From: Alphaproteobacteria bacterium
Lineage (GTDB): Bacteria > Pseudomonadota > Alphaproteobacteria > RS24
Assembly: GCA_022428185.1 (NCBI GenBank)
Contig: JAKMCZ010000223.1
Coordinates: forward strand, 1 to 5,685
Reading direction: 5' to 3'
Length of the DNA stretch: 5,685 nucleotides
Numbering within the stretch: position 1 is the first letter of the stretch; every line of letters starts with the position of its first letter. The translations under genes and the position numbers were made by a program. Of this stretch, positions 1-5,557 are shown piece by piece. The notes below the pieces were generated by a model. It did not search any database. It was not told the origin of the DNA and was given only the letters and a program-made list of their open reading frames with translations.

Positions 1-2084
1 CGTTGCATGTTCGAGCCCATCAAAGCGCGGTTGGCGTCATCGTTTTCAAGGAACGGAATAAGCGCAGCGGCGACCGAAACAATCTGCTTGGGCGACACAT
101 CGAGCAAATCAACCATGTCAGGCGGCACCAATTCAAAGTCGCCATTGACGCGGCAGTTAATCAACTCGTCAGACAGTTTGCCACTGTCATCAATGCCGAT
201 ATTGGCCTGCGCTACGCGGAAACGAGCCTCTTCCATCGCCGAGAGGTAAATCACCTCTTTGGTGACTTTGCCGTTTTCAACCTTACGATACGGGCTTTCG
301 ATAAAGCCGTATTTATTAACCCGGGCAAACGTCGCCAGCGAGTTAATCAGTCCGATATTCGGCCCTTCCGGTGTTTCAATCGGGCAGATGCGGCCATAAT
401 GGGTTGGGTGCACATCGCGCACTTCAAAACCAGCCCGTTCGCGGGTCAAACCACCCGGCCCCAGCGCCGACAGACGACGCTTATGGGTGATTTCCGATAG
501 TGGATTGGTTTGGTCCATAAATTGTGACAATTGCGATGACCCGAAAAACTCGCGAACCGAAGCCGAGACCGGCTTGGCGTTAATCAAATCTTGCGGCATC
601 ACCGTATCAATATCGATAGAGCTCATACGCTCTTTAATGGCACGCTCCATGCGCAGCAAACCGATGCGATACTGGTTTTCCATCAACTCACCGACCGACC
701 GCACACGGCGGTTGCCGAGATTGTCAATATCGTCAATATCGCCGCGCCCGTCGCGCAAATTGACCAGCGTTTTGACAACGCCGACAATATCTTCTTTGCG
801 CAGCACACGAATGTCATCGGGACATTCTTGGTCGAGGCGAATGTTCATTTTTACCCGACCGACAGCCGACAGGTCATAGCGTTCGCTGTCAAAAAACAGG
901 CCTTCAAACAATGCTTCAGCGGTTTCCGGGGTCGGCGGCTCGCCCGGGCGCATAACCCGGTAAATTTCTTCCAGCGCCGACAACTTGTCATTTGATTTAT
1001 CAGCGAACAAAGTATTGCGAATGAACGGGCCTTTATTGACCGGATCAATGTCCAACACTTTCAGTTCGTCATAACCCTTTTCTTTCAAATCGACGAGCAG
1101 CTCTTCGGTAATCTCATCGCCTGCTTCGGCAAAAATCTCACCCGTGTCATAGCTGACAAGCTCGTCGGCCAGAAAACGGCCAACCAATTCTTCATCACCG
1201 ACCAGCAGCGATTTCAGACCCTCTTCGGCCAAAAGGCGCGCTTTACGCGGCGAAATTTTTTGCCCTGCTTCGATAACAACCTTGCCGGTTTTGGCATCGA
1301 CCAAGTCATAAATCGGCTTACTGCCGCGACGTTGCTCGGGCAAGAACTCAGTGACCCAGCCCTTATTGCCAAGCTTATAGGTCACTTTGTCGTAAAACAT
1401 TTCAATAATTGTGTCAGAGGCATAATCCAGCGCGTGCAGAAGCACGGTTGCCGGTAATTTACGGCGGCGGTCAATGCGCACATGCAAAATGTCTTTGGCA
1501 TCAAATTCAAAATCCAGCCATGAGCCGCGATAAGGAATAACCCGAGCGGCAAACAGCAGCTTGCCCGACACATGTGTTTTGCCTTTATCATGGTCAAAGA
1601 AAACGCCCGGACTACGGTGCATTTGCGAAACAATCACGCGCTCCGTGCCGTTGACAATGAAAGTGCCATTATCAGTCATAAATGGCAGGTCGCCCATATA
1701 GACTTCTTGCTCTTTAATATCTTTTACCGATTTTGAACCGGTTTCTTCATCAATATCGAAAACCACCAGACGGAGCGTCACCTTAAGCGGTGCGGCATAG
1801 GTCATGCCGCGCTGCTGGCACTCTTCAACGTCATATTTGGGCTTTTCAAAATCATAAGAGACAAACTCCAGCATTGAGGAGCCTGAAAAATCATTAATCG
1901 GGAAAACCGATTTGAATACAGCTTGTAGACCGTCTTCAAAACGACCTTCGTCAGGTTCGTGAACCTGCAAAAACTGGTCATAGGAGTATTTCTGAACTTC
2001 AATCAGATTGGGCATTTCCACGACTTGTGGAATGCGGCCGAATGAACGGCGAAGACGTTTGCGACCTGCGTAAGCTTGCGACAT
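1..2084 (-). CDS. rpoB: RNA polymerase beta subunit, N-terminal half (partial, runs off the left edge)
   Basis: This is the beta subunit of DNA-directed RNA polymerase, which forms one side of the active-centre cleft and is the rifampicin target. The ATG at 2082-2084 opens MSQAYAGRKRLRRSFGRIP and is preceded by a GAGGA ribosome binding site. The frame stays open for 694 codons plus two bases and stops at the edge within the conserved ALMGSNMQ motif; full-length homologues are about twice as long. Visible blocks are the N-terminal MPNLIEVQK segment, the MHRSPGVFFDHDKGK protrusion motif (from residue 155), the proteobacterial insert in the lobe (about 230-350), and the rifampicin pocket around 520-545. 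The pocket has the usual sensitive residues: D524, H534 and S539 match E. coli D516, H526 and S531. Residue 526 is Thr where E. coli has Asn518, which I recall as common in alphaproteobacteria. It is the last gene of the cluster seen here; rpoC would be expected beyond the left edge. Confidence 0.98.
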   Translation of the reverse strand, partial: MSQAYAGRKRLRRSFGRIPQVVEMPNLIEVQKYSYDQFLQVHEPDEGRFEDGLQAVFKSVFPINDFSGSSMLEFVSYDFEKPKYDVEECQQRGMTYAAPLKVTLRLVVFDIDEETGSKSVKDIKEQEVYMGDLPFMTDNGTFIVNGTERVIVSQMHRSPGVFFDHDKGKTHVSGKLLFAARVIPYRGSWLDFEFDAKDILHVRIDRRRKLPATVLLHALDYASDTIIEMFYDKVTYKLGNKGWVTEFLPEQRRGSKPIYDLVDAKTGKVVIEAGQKISPRKARLLAEEGLKSLLVGDEELVGRFLADELVSYDTGEIFAEAGDEITEELLVDLKEKGYDELKVLDIDPVNKGPFIRNTLFADKSNDKLSALEEIYRVMRPGEPPTPETAEALFEGLFFDSERYDLSAVGRVKMNIRLDQECPDDIRVLRKEDIVGVVKTLVNLRDGRGDIDDIDNLGNRRVRSVGELMENQYRIGLLRMERAIKERMSSIDIDTVMPQDLINAKPVSASVREFFGSSQLSQFMDQTNPLSEITHKRRLSALGPGGLTRERAGFEVRDVHPTHYGRICPIETPEGPNIGLINSLATFARVNKYGFIESPYRKVENGKVTKEVIYLSAMEEARFRVAQANIGIDDSGKLSDELINCRVNGDFELVPPDMVDLLDVSPKQIVSVAAALIPFLENDDANRALMGSNMQ

Positions 2085-2114
2085 GAGCTTTCCTCACTTT
2101 AATCCCAATCGGGT

Positions 2115-2167
2115 CGGGTTTCCCCGGATTTCAAGCCTCCCTACCCGCGATGAGGAGGCATGTGCCT
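2115..2167 (-). promoter_or_regulatory. Small hairpins in the rpoB 5' region
   Basis: Between the large hairpin and the rpoB ribosome binding site, the transcript can form three small stems. One is a 4-bp CGGG/CCCG stem closed by a GAAA tetraloop (2115-2126). One is a 6-bp GCCTCC/GGAGGC stem (2135-2140 with 2154-2159). One is a short AGGC/GCCT stem (2156-2167). The last two share bases 2156-2159 and exclude each other. None carries a T-tract. The pairings are read directly; any regulatory role is inference, and stems this short could arise by chance. Confidence 0.3.
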
Positions 2168-2179
2168 AGATGGCAAGAT

Positions 2180-2212
2180 GGGGCGGTCGGGTTTTTAAGG
2201 CCCGACCACCCC
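2180..2212 (-). promoter_or_regulatory. Strong rplL-rpoB intergenic hairpin, probable attenuator or processing site
   Basis: Eighteen bases after the rplL stop, the minus-strand transcript has a 12-bp stem. GGGGTGGTCGGG pairs with CCCGACCGCCCC without a break, using one U-G wobble, around a 9-base loop. The bases after the stem (ATCTTGCCATC) are not a run of T, so it is not a classic intrinsic terminator. In E. coli the rplL-rpoB gap carries a partial terminator and an RNase III site that make rpoBC expression lower than that of rplJL. This hairpin sits in the equivalent place and may do either job. The stem is seen; the function is inferred from position. Confidence 0.6.
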
Positions 2213-2230
2213 TGAGCTTTAACCTGCGAA

Positions 2231-2608
2231 CTATTTCAGTTCGACAGTTGCGCCAACGCCTTCAAGCTTTTCTTTAAGCTCGTTAGCTTCAGCAGTCGGC
2301 ACGTCTTCTTTAAGGTCTTTCGGTGCACCTTCAACGATCTCTTTGGCCTCTTTCAGACCCAGACCGGTGATTGCACGAACTTCCTTAATGACGTTGATTT
2401 TCTGGTCGCCAGCTGAGGCGAGAACGACGGTAAATGCGTCTTTCTCTTCTGCAGCACCACCGGCATCGCCGGCAGCAGGCGCGGCAGCCACTGCAACCGG
2501 TGCAGCGGCGGAAACGCCCCATTTATCTTCCAGAAGTTTCGCAAGTTCTGCCGCTTCAATAACGGACAGGCTTGAGAGGTCATCGGCAATTTTTTCAATA
2601 TCAGCCAT
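2231..2608 (-). CDS. rplL: 50S ribosomal protein L7/L12
   Basis: This is the acidic stalk protein that binds L10 as dimers and recruits translation factors such as EF-Tu and EF-G to the 50S subunit. At 125 aa it has the normal length. Residues 1 to about 33 are the N-terminal dimerisation domain (SVIEAAELAKLLEDKWGV ends it). An Ala/Pro/Gly-rich hinge runs from about 34 to 53. The C-terminal factor-binding domain follows and contains INVIKEVRAITGLGLKEAK and ends in ATVELK. The ATG at 2606-2608 has a GGAG site seven bases upstream. Another ATG four bases upstream is in a different frame and reaches a stop after three codons. The gene ends in TAG. It lies 36 nt after rplJ, and the two products form one stalk complex. 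Confidence 0.99.
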   Translation of the reverse strand: MADIEKIADDLSSLSVIEAAELAKLLEDKWGVSAAAPVAVAAAPAAGDAGGAAEEKDAFTVVLASAGDQKINVIKEVRAITGLGLKEAKEIVEGAPKDLKEDVPTAEANELKEKLEGVGATVELK

Positions 2609-2644
2609 TCATTTTCTCCAATCGGTTGTTCGGGGACCCACCGC

Positions 2645-3163
2645 TTACGCGGCTTCTCCCTCTGCAGCTTTGGCGCCAATTACGCGAGCCAATTGACCGG
2701 CGGGGGCTTGCAACACGCCGGCAACTTTTGTTGCAGGTGCATTAATAAGTCCGACGATTTGACCGCGCAGCTCGTCCAGAGACGGCAACGACGCCAGGTT
2801 TTTGACACCATCTGCATCAAGGACGTTACCGTCCATAATGCCGCCGAGGATTTTGAGATTGTCATTACCCTTGGCGAATTCAGCGGCGATTTTCGGGGCG
2901 GCAACCGGATCGTCTGAAAAGGCGATCGCGGTCGGGCCTGAGAAATACTCACCGACAGATTCATTTGGTGTTCCTGCGAGAGCGAGCTTGACCAGACGGT
3001 TTTTCGTCACTTTGACGGTTCCACCGACATCAGCCATTTGATGCCGAAGCTCATCGAGATCCGGCATTGAAAGCCCCGAATAGTGGGTCACGACAATCAC
3101 ACCGGCATTTTCAAAAATGCCGTTATAATTTGCCACGAGCTCTTCTTTTGCAGCTCTATCCAC
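2645..3163 (-). CDS. rplJ: 50S ribosomal protein L10
   Basis: L10 anchors the stalk: its N-terminal domain binds 23S rRNA near L11, and its C-terminal helix carries the L7/L12 dimers. The 172-aa length is typical of alphaproteobacteria. The N-terminus MDRAAKEELV, the VVTHYSGL segment (about 24-31) and VKVTKNRLVKLAL (about 50-62) are family hallmarks, and the Ala-rich tail ends in AAEGEAA. The start is GTG at 3161-3163, supported by an AAGGAG site eight bases upstream and by the family N-terminus; no in-frame ATG fits better. Its last codons can form a small CCGC-GTAA-GCGG hairpin with the stop codon in the loop (2641-2652). In E. coli the L10-L12 complex represses its own leader, and the long gap upstream suggests the same here. 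I cannot tell how many L12 dimers it binds. Confidence 0.98.
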   Translation of the reverse strand: MDRAAKEELVANYNGIFENAGVIVVTHYSGLSMPDLDELRHQMADVGGTVKVTKNRLVKLALAGTPNESVGEYFSGPTAIAFSDDPVAAPKIAAEFAKGNDNLKILGGIMDGNVLDADGVKNLASLPSLDELRGQIVGLINAPATKVAGVLQAPAGQLARVIGAKAAEGEAA

Positions 3164-3171
3164 TGTTCACT

Positions 3172-3177
3172 CTCCTT
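3172..3177 (-). promoter_or_regulatory. Ribosome binding site of rplJ, fixing a GTG start
   Basis: The minus strand reads AAGGAG, then eight bases, then GTG GAT AGA. This near-consensus Shine-Dalgarno sequence at ideal spacing supports the GTG start of L10. A second GTG lies seven bases nearer the site but in another frame. Confidence 0.8.
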
Positions 3178-3242
3178 TGTATGTCTTGCGACACACGCTG
3201 GTGGCACCTCCCCCTTTCGGGTTGCGGCACCGGTTCGGAATT

Positions 3243-3271
3243 GCCACCGGATGCGAAAAGCATCTGGTGAC
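3243..3271 (-). promoter_or_regulatory. Leader stem with an alternative partner
   Basis: GTCACCAGATGC pairs with GCATCCGGTGGC around a TTTTC loop, giving 12 positions with one U-G wobble and one A-C mismatch. Its 3' arm, GGTGGC plus the next A (3242-3248), is also a perfect 7-base complement of TGCCACC at 3200-3206, so the two folds exclude each other. The second fold would enclose a CCC-GAAA-GGG hairpin and a G-rich segment close to the rplJ start. The pairings are seen; a switch driven by L10-L12 binding is inference. Confidence 0.5.
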
Positions 3272-3417
3272 GCTCTTCCTGTCCCGGGACCAGCCGATTG
3301 AGTGCTTCACGCACTCTCAAAAACTGTTCTCCCGTCTCATACAGGAAATTAAGCATTCCCAATTGAATGCCCCTGTAATCTCGGACAGGCCGAAGACTTT
3401 CGCCTTCGGTCATCCGC

Positions 3418-3450
3418 CCGCCGCCCCCATGTGTACGCAAAGGGCGGCGG
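3418..3450 (-). promoter_or_regulatory. GC-rich hairpin directly after rplA
   Basis: Nine bases after the rplA stop, CCGCCGCCC pairs perfectly with GGGCGGCGG (3442-3450 with 3418-3426) around a 15-base loop. No T-tract follows, so it is not a standard intrinsic terminator. It could stabilise the 3' end of the rplKA message, pause polymerase, or be an RNase cut site separating rplKA from rplJL. Confidence 0.5.
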
Positions 3451-3459
3451 ACGAAATTC

Positions 3460-4155
3460 TTAACCCTCGTTGCCGAGGTCTGCCATATCCAGCTTAACGC
3501 CGGGCCCCATTGTGGAGCTCAACGCCAAACGTTTCATATACGTGCCTTTGACACCACTCGGTCGTGCCTTACGAACGGCGCTGACCAAGGCGCGGATGTT
3601 GCCCGCCAATTGCTCTTCAGAGAAGCTGGCTTTGCCGACACCTGCCTGCAAAATGCCCTCTTTCTCAACCCGAAATTCAACGGCGCCACCCTTAGCCGAT
3701 TGCACGGCTTCAGCGACATCTATTGTCACTGTGCCGACTTTCGGATTTGGCATCAGATTGCGCGGCCCCAGAACCTTGCCGAGACGGCCAACCAAAGGCA
3801 TCATGTCCGGCGTCGCAATGCAGCGGTCGAAGTCAATTTTTCCGCCTTGCACGGTTTCCATCAAATCTTCCGCGCCAACAATGTCAGCACCGGCGGCTTT
3901 CGCCTCTTCGGCTTTTTCATCGCGGGCGAACACGGCAACGCGCTGTGCGCGGCCTGTTCCATTGGGCAGGTCAATTACGCCGCGAACCATTTGGTCGGCA
4001 TGGCGCGGGTCAACACCCAAATTCATCGCAACCTCAACGGTTTCGTCAAATTTGGCCGTGGCGTTGGCCTTGACCAGTTTCACCGCCTCATCGAGCGAAT
4101 AGAGCTTGTTTCTATCGACGCCTTCAAGCGCCGTATTCATACGTTTTCCAGCCAT
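3460..4155 (-). CDS. rplA: 50S ribosomal protein L1
   Basis: L1 forms the mobile L1 stalk on 23S rRNA near the E site and helps release deacylated tRNA; in E. coli it also represses the rplKA message. The protein is 231 aa, the usual length. Family blocks are FDETVEVAMNLGVDPRHADQ (36-55), GTGRAQRVAVFA (66-77), the domain II stretch GKVLGPRNLMPNPKVGTVT (about 126-144), and the C-terminal KGTYMKRLALSSTMGPGVKL. The ATG at 4153-4155 overlaps the rplK stop by one base (TAATG), and a GAGG lies ten bases upstream inside rplK, so translation is probably coupled to rplK. An in-frame Met at residue 6 is a weaker alternative because the upstream start better matches relatives and the overlap. Confidence 0.98.
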   Translation of the reverse strand: MAGKRMNTALEGVDRNKLYSLDEAVKLVKANATAKFDETVEVAMNLGVDPRHADQMVRGVIDLPNGTGRAQRVAVFARDEKAEEAKAAGADIVGAEDLMETVQGGKIDFDRCIATPDMMPLVGRLGKVLGPRNLMPNPKVGTVTIDVAEAVQSAKGGAVEFRVEKEGILQAGVGKASFSEEQLAGNIRALVSAVRKARPSGVKGTYMKRLALSSTMGPGVKLDMADLGNEG

Positions 4156-4583
4156 TAGTCTCGCACCTCGAAGCCCATTGACCGCGCTGAACCGGCAATT
4201 TGTTTTTGCGCCTCGTCCAAATCGGTGGTGTTCAAATCGGCAATTTTCTGCTCAGCAATTTCGCGGCACTGCGCCATTGTTACTGAACCGGCAATGTCAC
4301 GACCCGGGGTCGAACCGCCCTTATCCAAACGCGCTGCCTTTTTCAAATAATATGAGGCAGGCGGCGTTTTAATGACGAAGTCAAACGACTTGTCTTCATA
4401 AATCGTAACAATTGTCGGAATAGGCATATTGGCTTCCATTTCCTTCGTCTTCGCATTGTAAGCCTTGCAAAATTCCATTATATTTAACCCGCGCTGACCC
4501 AAGGCTGGGCCAATCGGCGGTGAGGGGCTTGCGCTCCCTGCCGGCACCTGCATCTTCAGGAAGCCTTCAATCTTTTTTGCCAT
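4155..4583 (-). CDS. rplK: 50S ribosomal protein L11
   Basis: L11 binds the GTPase-associated region of 23S rRNA at the base of the L7/L12 stalk, and in many bacteria it is needed for stringent-response activation of RelA. The protein is 142 aa, as expected. It has the N-terminal proline-rich loop PSPPIGPALGQRGLNIMEFC (20-39), which in the family meets thiopeptide antibiotics, and the C-terminal rRNA-binding domain with KTPPASYYLKKAA and the signature AGSARSMGFEV at the end. The loop before the prolines reads PAGSASPSPP, where many relatives have Lys or Ala in place of the first Ser, a mild variant. The ATG at 4581-4583 has an AAGGA site seven bases upstream. The TAA stop overlaps the rplA start. 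Confidence 0.99.
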   Translation of the reverse strand: MAKKIEGFLKMQVPAGSASPSPPIGPALGQRGLNIMEFCKAYNAKTKEMEANMPIPTIVTIYEDKSFDFVIKTPPASYYLKKAARLDKGGSTPGRDIAGSVTMAQCREIAEQKIADLNTTDLDEAQKQIAGSARSMGFEVRD

Positions 4584-4627
4584 CTCTCGTTCCTTTCTTG
4601 CCCCCTAAGGAGCTGACGATTATGGGC

Positions 4628-4658
4628 CGTGGTGCGGCAGTTTGCTCTGCCTTCCACG
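4628..4658 (-). promoter_or_regulatory. Hairpin in the nusG-rplK spacer
   Basis: In the 89-nt gap between nusG and rplK the transcript can form an outer CGTGG/CCACG stem and an inner GGCAG/CTGCC stem with an AGCAAA loop, separated by a small internal loop. No T-tract follows. In E. coli the L1 repressor binds the rplK leader, so this spacer is where such a target would lie, but I could not recognise the L1-binding loop motif. The AAGGA site of rplK lies downstream and outside the stem. Confidence 0.4.
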
Positions 4659-4672
4659 AACACTCACGGGGT

Positions 4673-5203
4673 TCAGCCTTTTTCGACCTGCCCGTACTCC
4701 AATTCGACCGGGGTTGCCCGCCCGAAAATCGACACGGCTACTTTCAACCGCGCCTTTTCTTCATCGACCTCTTCTACAAGACCGCTGAAAGAAGCGAACG
4801 GGCCTTCGCATACGCGAACTTCCTCGCCCACTTCGAAAATAATTGACGGCTTGGGCCGCTCTGCCCCGTCCTCAACCTGATTAACAATCCGGTCGACTTC
4901 CGATTGTGAAATCGGAGCCGGTTTGCTTTGTGAACCAAGAAAGCCCGTCACCTTCGGTGTGTTTTTAACCAGATGATAAGCCTCATCGGTCAAATCCATT
5001 TTCACCAGCACATAGCCGGGGAAGAATTTACGTTCGCTATTAACGCGACGCCCGCGACGCATTTCGACAACCTCTTCAGTCGGCACAAGAATTTCTTCAA
5101 ACGCCTCCTGCAATCCGGTTTGCGTTGCCTGCTCGCGAATGCTTTCGGCAACCTTGTGCTCGAAATTGGAATAGGCGTGAACAATGTACCAGCGTTTTGC
5201 CAT
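4673..5203 (-). CDS. nusG: Transcription termination/antitermination factor NusG
   Basis: NusG binds RNA polymerase through its NGN domain and reaches Rho or ribosomal protein S10 through its KOW domain, so it suppresses pausing and links transcription to translation or termination. The protein is 176 aa, normal for the family. The NGN domain starts with KRWYIVHAYSNFEHKVAESI (3-22) and includes RKFFPGYVLVKM (58-69). The KOW motif VRVCEGPFASFSGLVEEVD covers about 129-147, and SIFGRATPVELEY (158-170) closes the domain. The ATG at 5201-5203 comes one base after the secE stop (TAA G ATG), and no good Shine-Dalgarno sequence is visible, so its translation is probably coupled to secE. Confidence 0.99.
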   Translation of the reverse strand: MAKRWYIVHAYSNFEHKVAESIREQATQTGLQEAFEEILVPTEEVVEMRRGRRVNSERKFFPGYVLVKMDLTDEAYHLVKNTPKVTGFLGSQSKPAPISQSEVDRIVNQVEDGAERPKPSIIFEVGEEVRVCEGPFASFSGLVEEVDEEKARLKVAVSIFGRATPVELEYGQVEKG

Positions 5204-5204
5204 C

Positions 5205-5396
5205 TTAATTAGCCAACCCCAAAAGCAGTGACACCACCCAGCTTAAAAACTGGTCGGCAATAAAAAAGAAAATCGCAGCCAGGGTCGCAAGAATGAAAAC
5301 CATGACCGTGGTTACCGCAACTTCATTGCGGGTCGGCCACGTCACTTTCGACGTTTCACTTCGTACTTCCTGAACAAATTTCAGCGGATTTGCCAT
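5205..5396 (-). CDS. secE: Preprotein translocase subunit SecE
   Basis: SecE is the small essential clamp subunit of the SecYEG channel in the inner membrane. This is the short, single-span form (63 aa) found in alphaproteobacteria, unlike the longer three-span E. coli protein. An N-terminal amphipathic helix carries the conserved VRSETSKVTWPTRNEV motif (11-26, with W20-P21). One hydrophobic segment follows at about 28-47, and the remaining C-terminal tail is also largely hydrophobic. The ATG at 5394-5396 has an AGAGGAA site about nine bases upstream. The stop lies one base before the nusG start, the near-universal secE-nusG pairing. Confidence 0.98.
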   Translation of the reverse strand: MANPLKFVQEVRSETSKVTWPTRNEVAVTTVMVFILATLAAIFFFIADQFLSWVVSLLLGLAN

Positions 5397-5452
5397 CTAC
5401 TGATTTTCCTCTTTCAAACGGGCCTCGCGACCCTTCTTTGTCCTTCACAAAC

Positions 5453-5479
5453 CCTGCCATCTCTTTCGAGGCTGGCAGG
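5453..5479 (-). repeat. Inverted repeat spanning the tRNA-Trp 3' end and its trailer
   Basis: The last seven bases of the tRNA (CCTGCCA, 5473-5479, including the encoded CCA) are perfectly complementary to TGGCAGG at 5453-5459. Between them a CTC-GAAA-GAG hairpin extends the stem. This fold would compete with the 3' arm of the acceptor stem. The trailer can also pair GCCTCG (5467-5472) with CGAGGC (5422-5427). The complementarity is seen; a role in processing or attenuation before secE is inference. Confidence 0.45.
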
Positions 5480-5548
5480 AGTGGAGGGGCTCGAACCCCC
5501 AACCCCCGGTTTTGGAGACCGGTGCTCTACCAGTTGAGCTACACTCCT
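5473..5548 (-). tRNA. trnW: tRNA-Trp (anticodon CCA)
   Basis: The minus strand folds as a complete 76-nt cloverleaf. The 7-bp acceptor AGGAGTG/CACTCCT is perfect. The D arm is GCTC/GAGC with the GG pair in its loop. The anticodon stem CCGGT/ACCGG encloses the loop CTCCAAA, with anticodon CCA at 5513-5515. The T arm has a TTCGA loop and one G-U pair. The discriminator is G, as expected for bacterial tRNA-Trp, and the CCA end is encoded. It begins nine bases after the tuf stop and precedes secE, an arrangement known in several bacteria, and is probably cut out of a tuf-tRNA-secE transcript. Confidence 0.98.
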
Positions 5549-5557
5549 CCGGTCACG

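Larger units (their letters stand above)
3164..3459 (-). promoter_or_regulatory. rplA-rplJ intergenic region, probable L10 autoregulatory leader
   Basis: This 296-nt stretch is the longest non-coding gap in the window. On the transcribed strand it folds in order into several local stems: a 9-bp GC stem (3418-3450), an 8-bp CCGAAGGC/GTCTTCGG stem closed by GAAA (3390-3409), a 5-bp CCTGT/ACAGG stem (3372-3389), a 6-bp GCATTC/GAATGC stem (3353-3370), a 6-bp GAGTGC/GCACTC stem (3300-3316) and a 12-bp imperfect stem (3243-3271). Then comes a G-rich segment near the rplJ ribosome binding site. In many bacteria L10 bound to L12 represses translation through such a leader (Rfam L10_leader). The stems are seen; assignment to that family rests on position and was not scored. 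I see no convincing promoter, although one could be hidden here. Confidence 0.7.

Noticed and set aside
482..532. Possible rifampicin-resistance change in rpoB
   Set aside because: The classic resistance positions carry the sensitive residues; the single Thr for Asn difference at residue 526 looks like normal lineage variation.
3..995. Plus-strand open frames opposite rpoB (3-500, 487-879, 591-995)
   Set aside because: These are antisense shadows of rpoB, whose minus-strand frame is unbroken and matches the family throughout.
2180..2212. Classic Rho-independent terminator ending rplL
   Set aside because: The stem is strong, but the bases after it on the transcribed strand are not a T-run, so only an attenuator or processing site is claimed.
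2353..2964. Minus-strand open frames overlapping rplL and rplJ in other frames
   Set aside because: They are out-of-frame readings of two well-supported ribosomal protein genes.
3325..3362. Promoter-like pair in the leader (TTGGGA and TATGAG on the minus strand)
   Set aside because: The spacing is about 15 bases and both boxes are poor matches, and part of it lies in a hairpin, so it does not support a promoter call.
3470..4158. Long plus-strand open frames (210 and 182 codons) opposite rplA
   Set aside because: They lie entirely antisense to a clear L1 gene, have no family resemblance or credible ribosome binding site, and follow from the codon bias of rplA.
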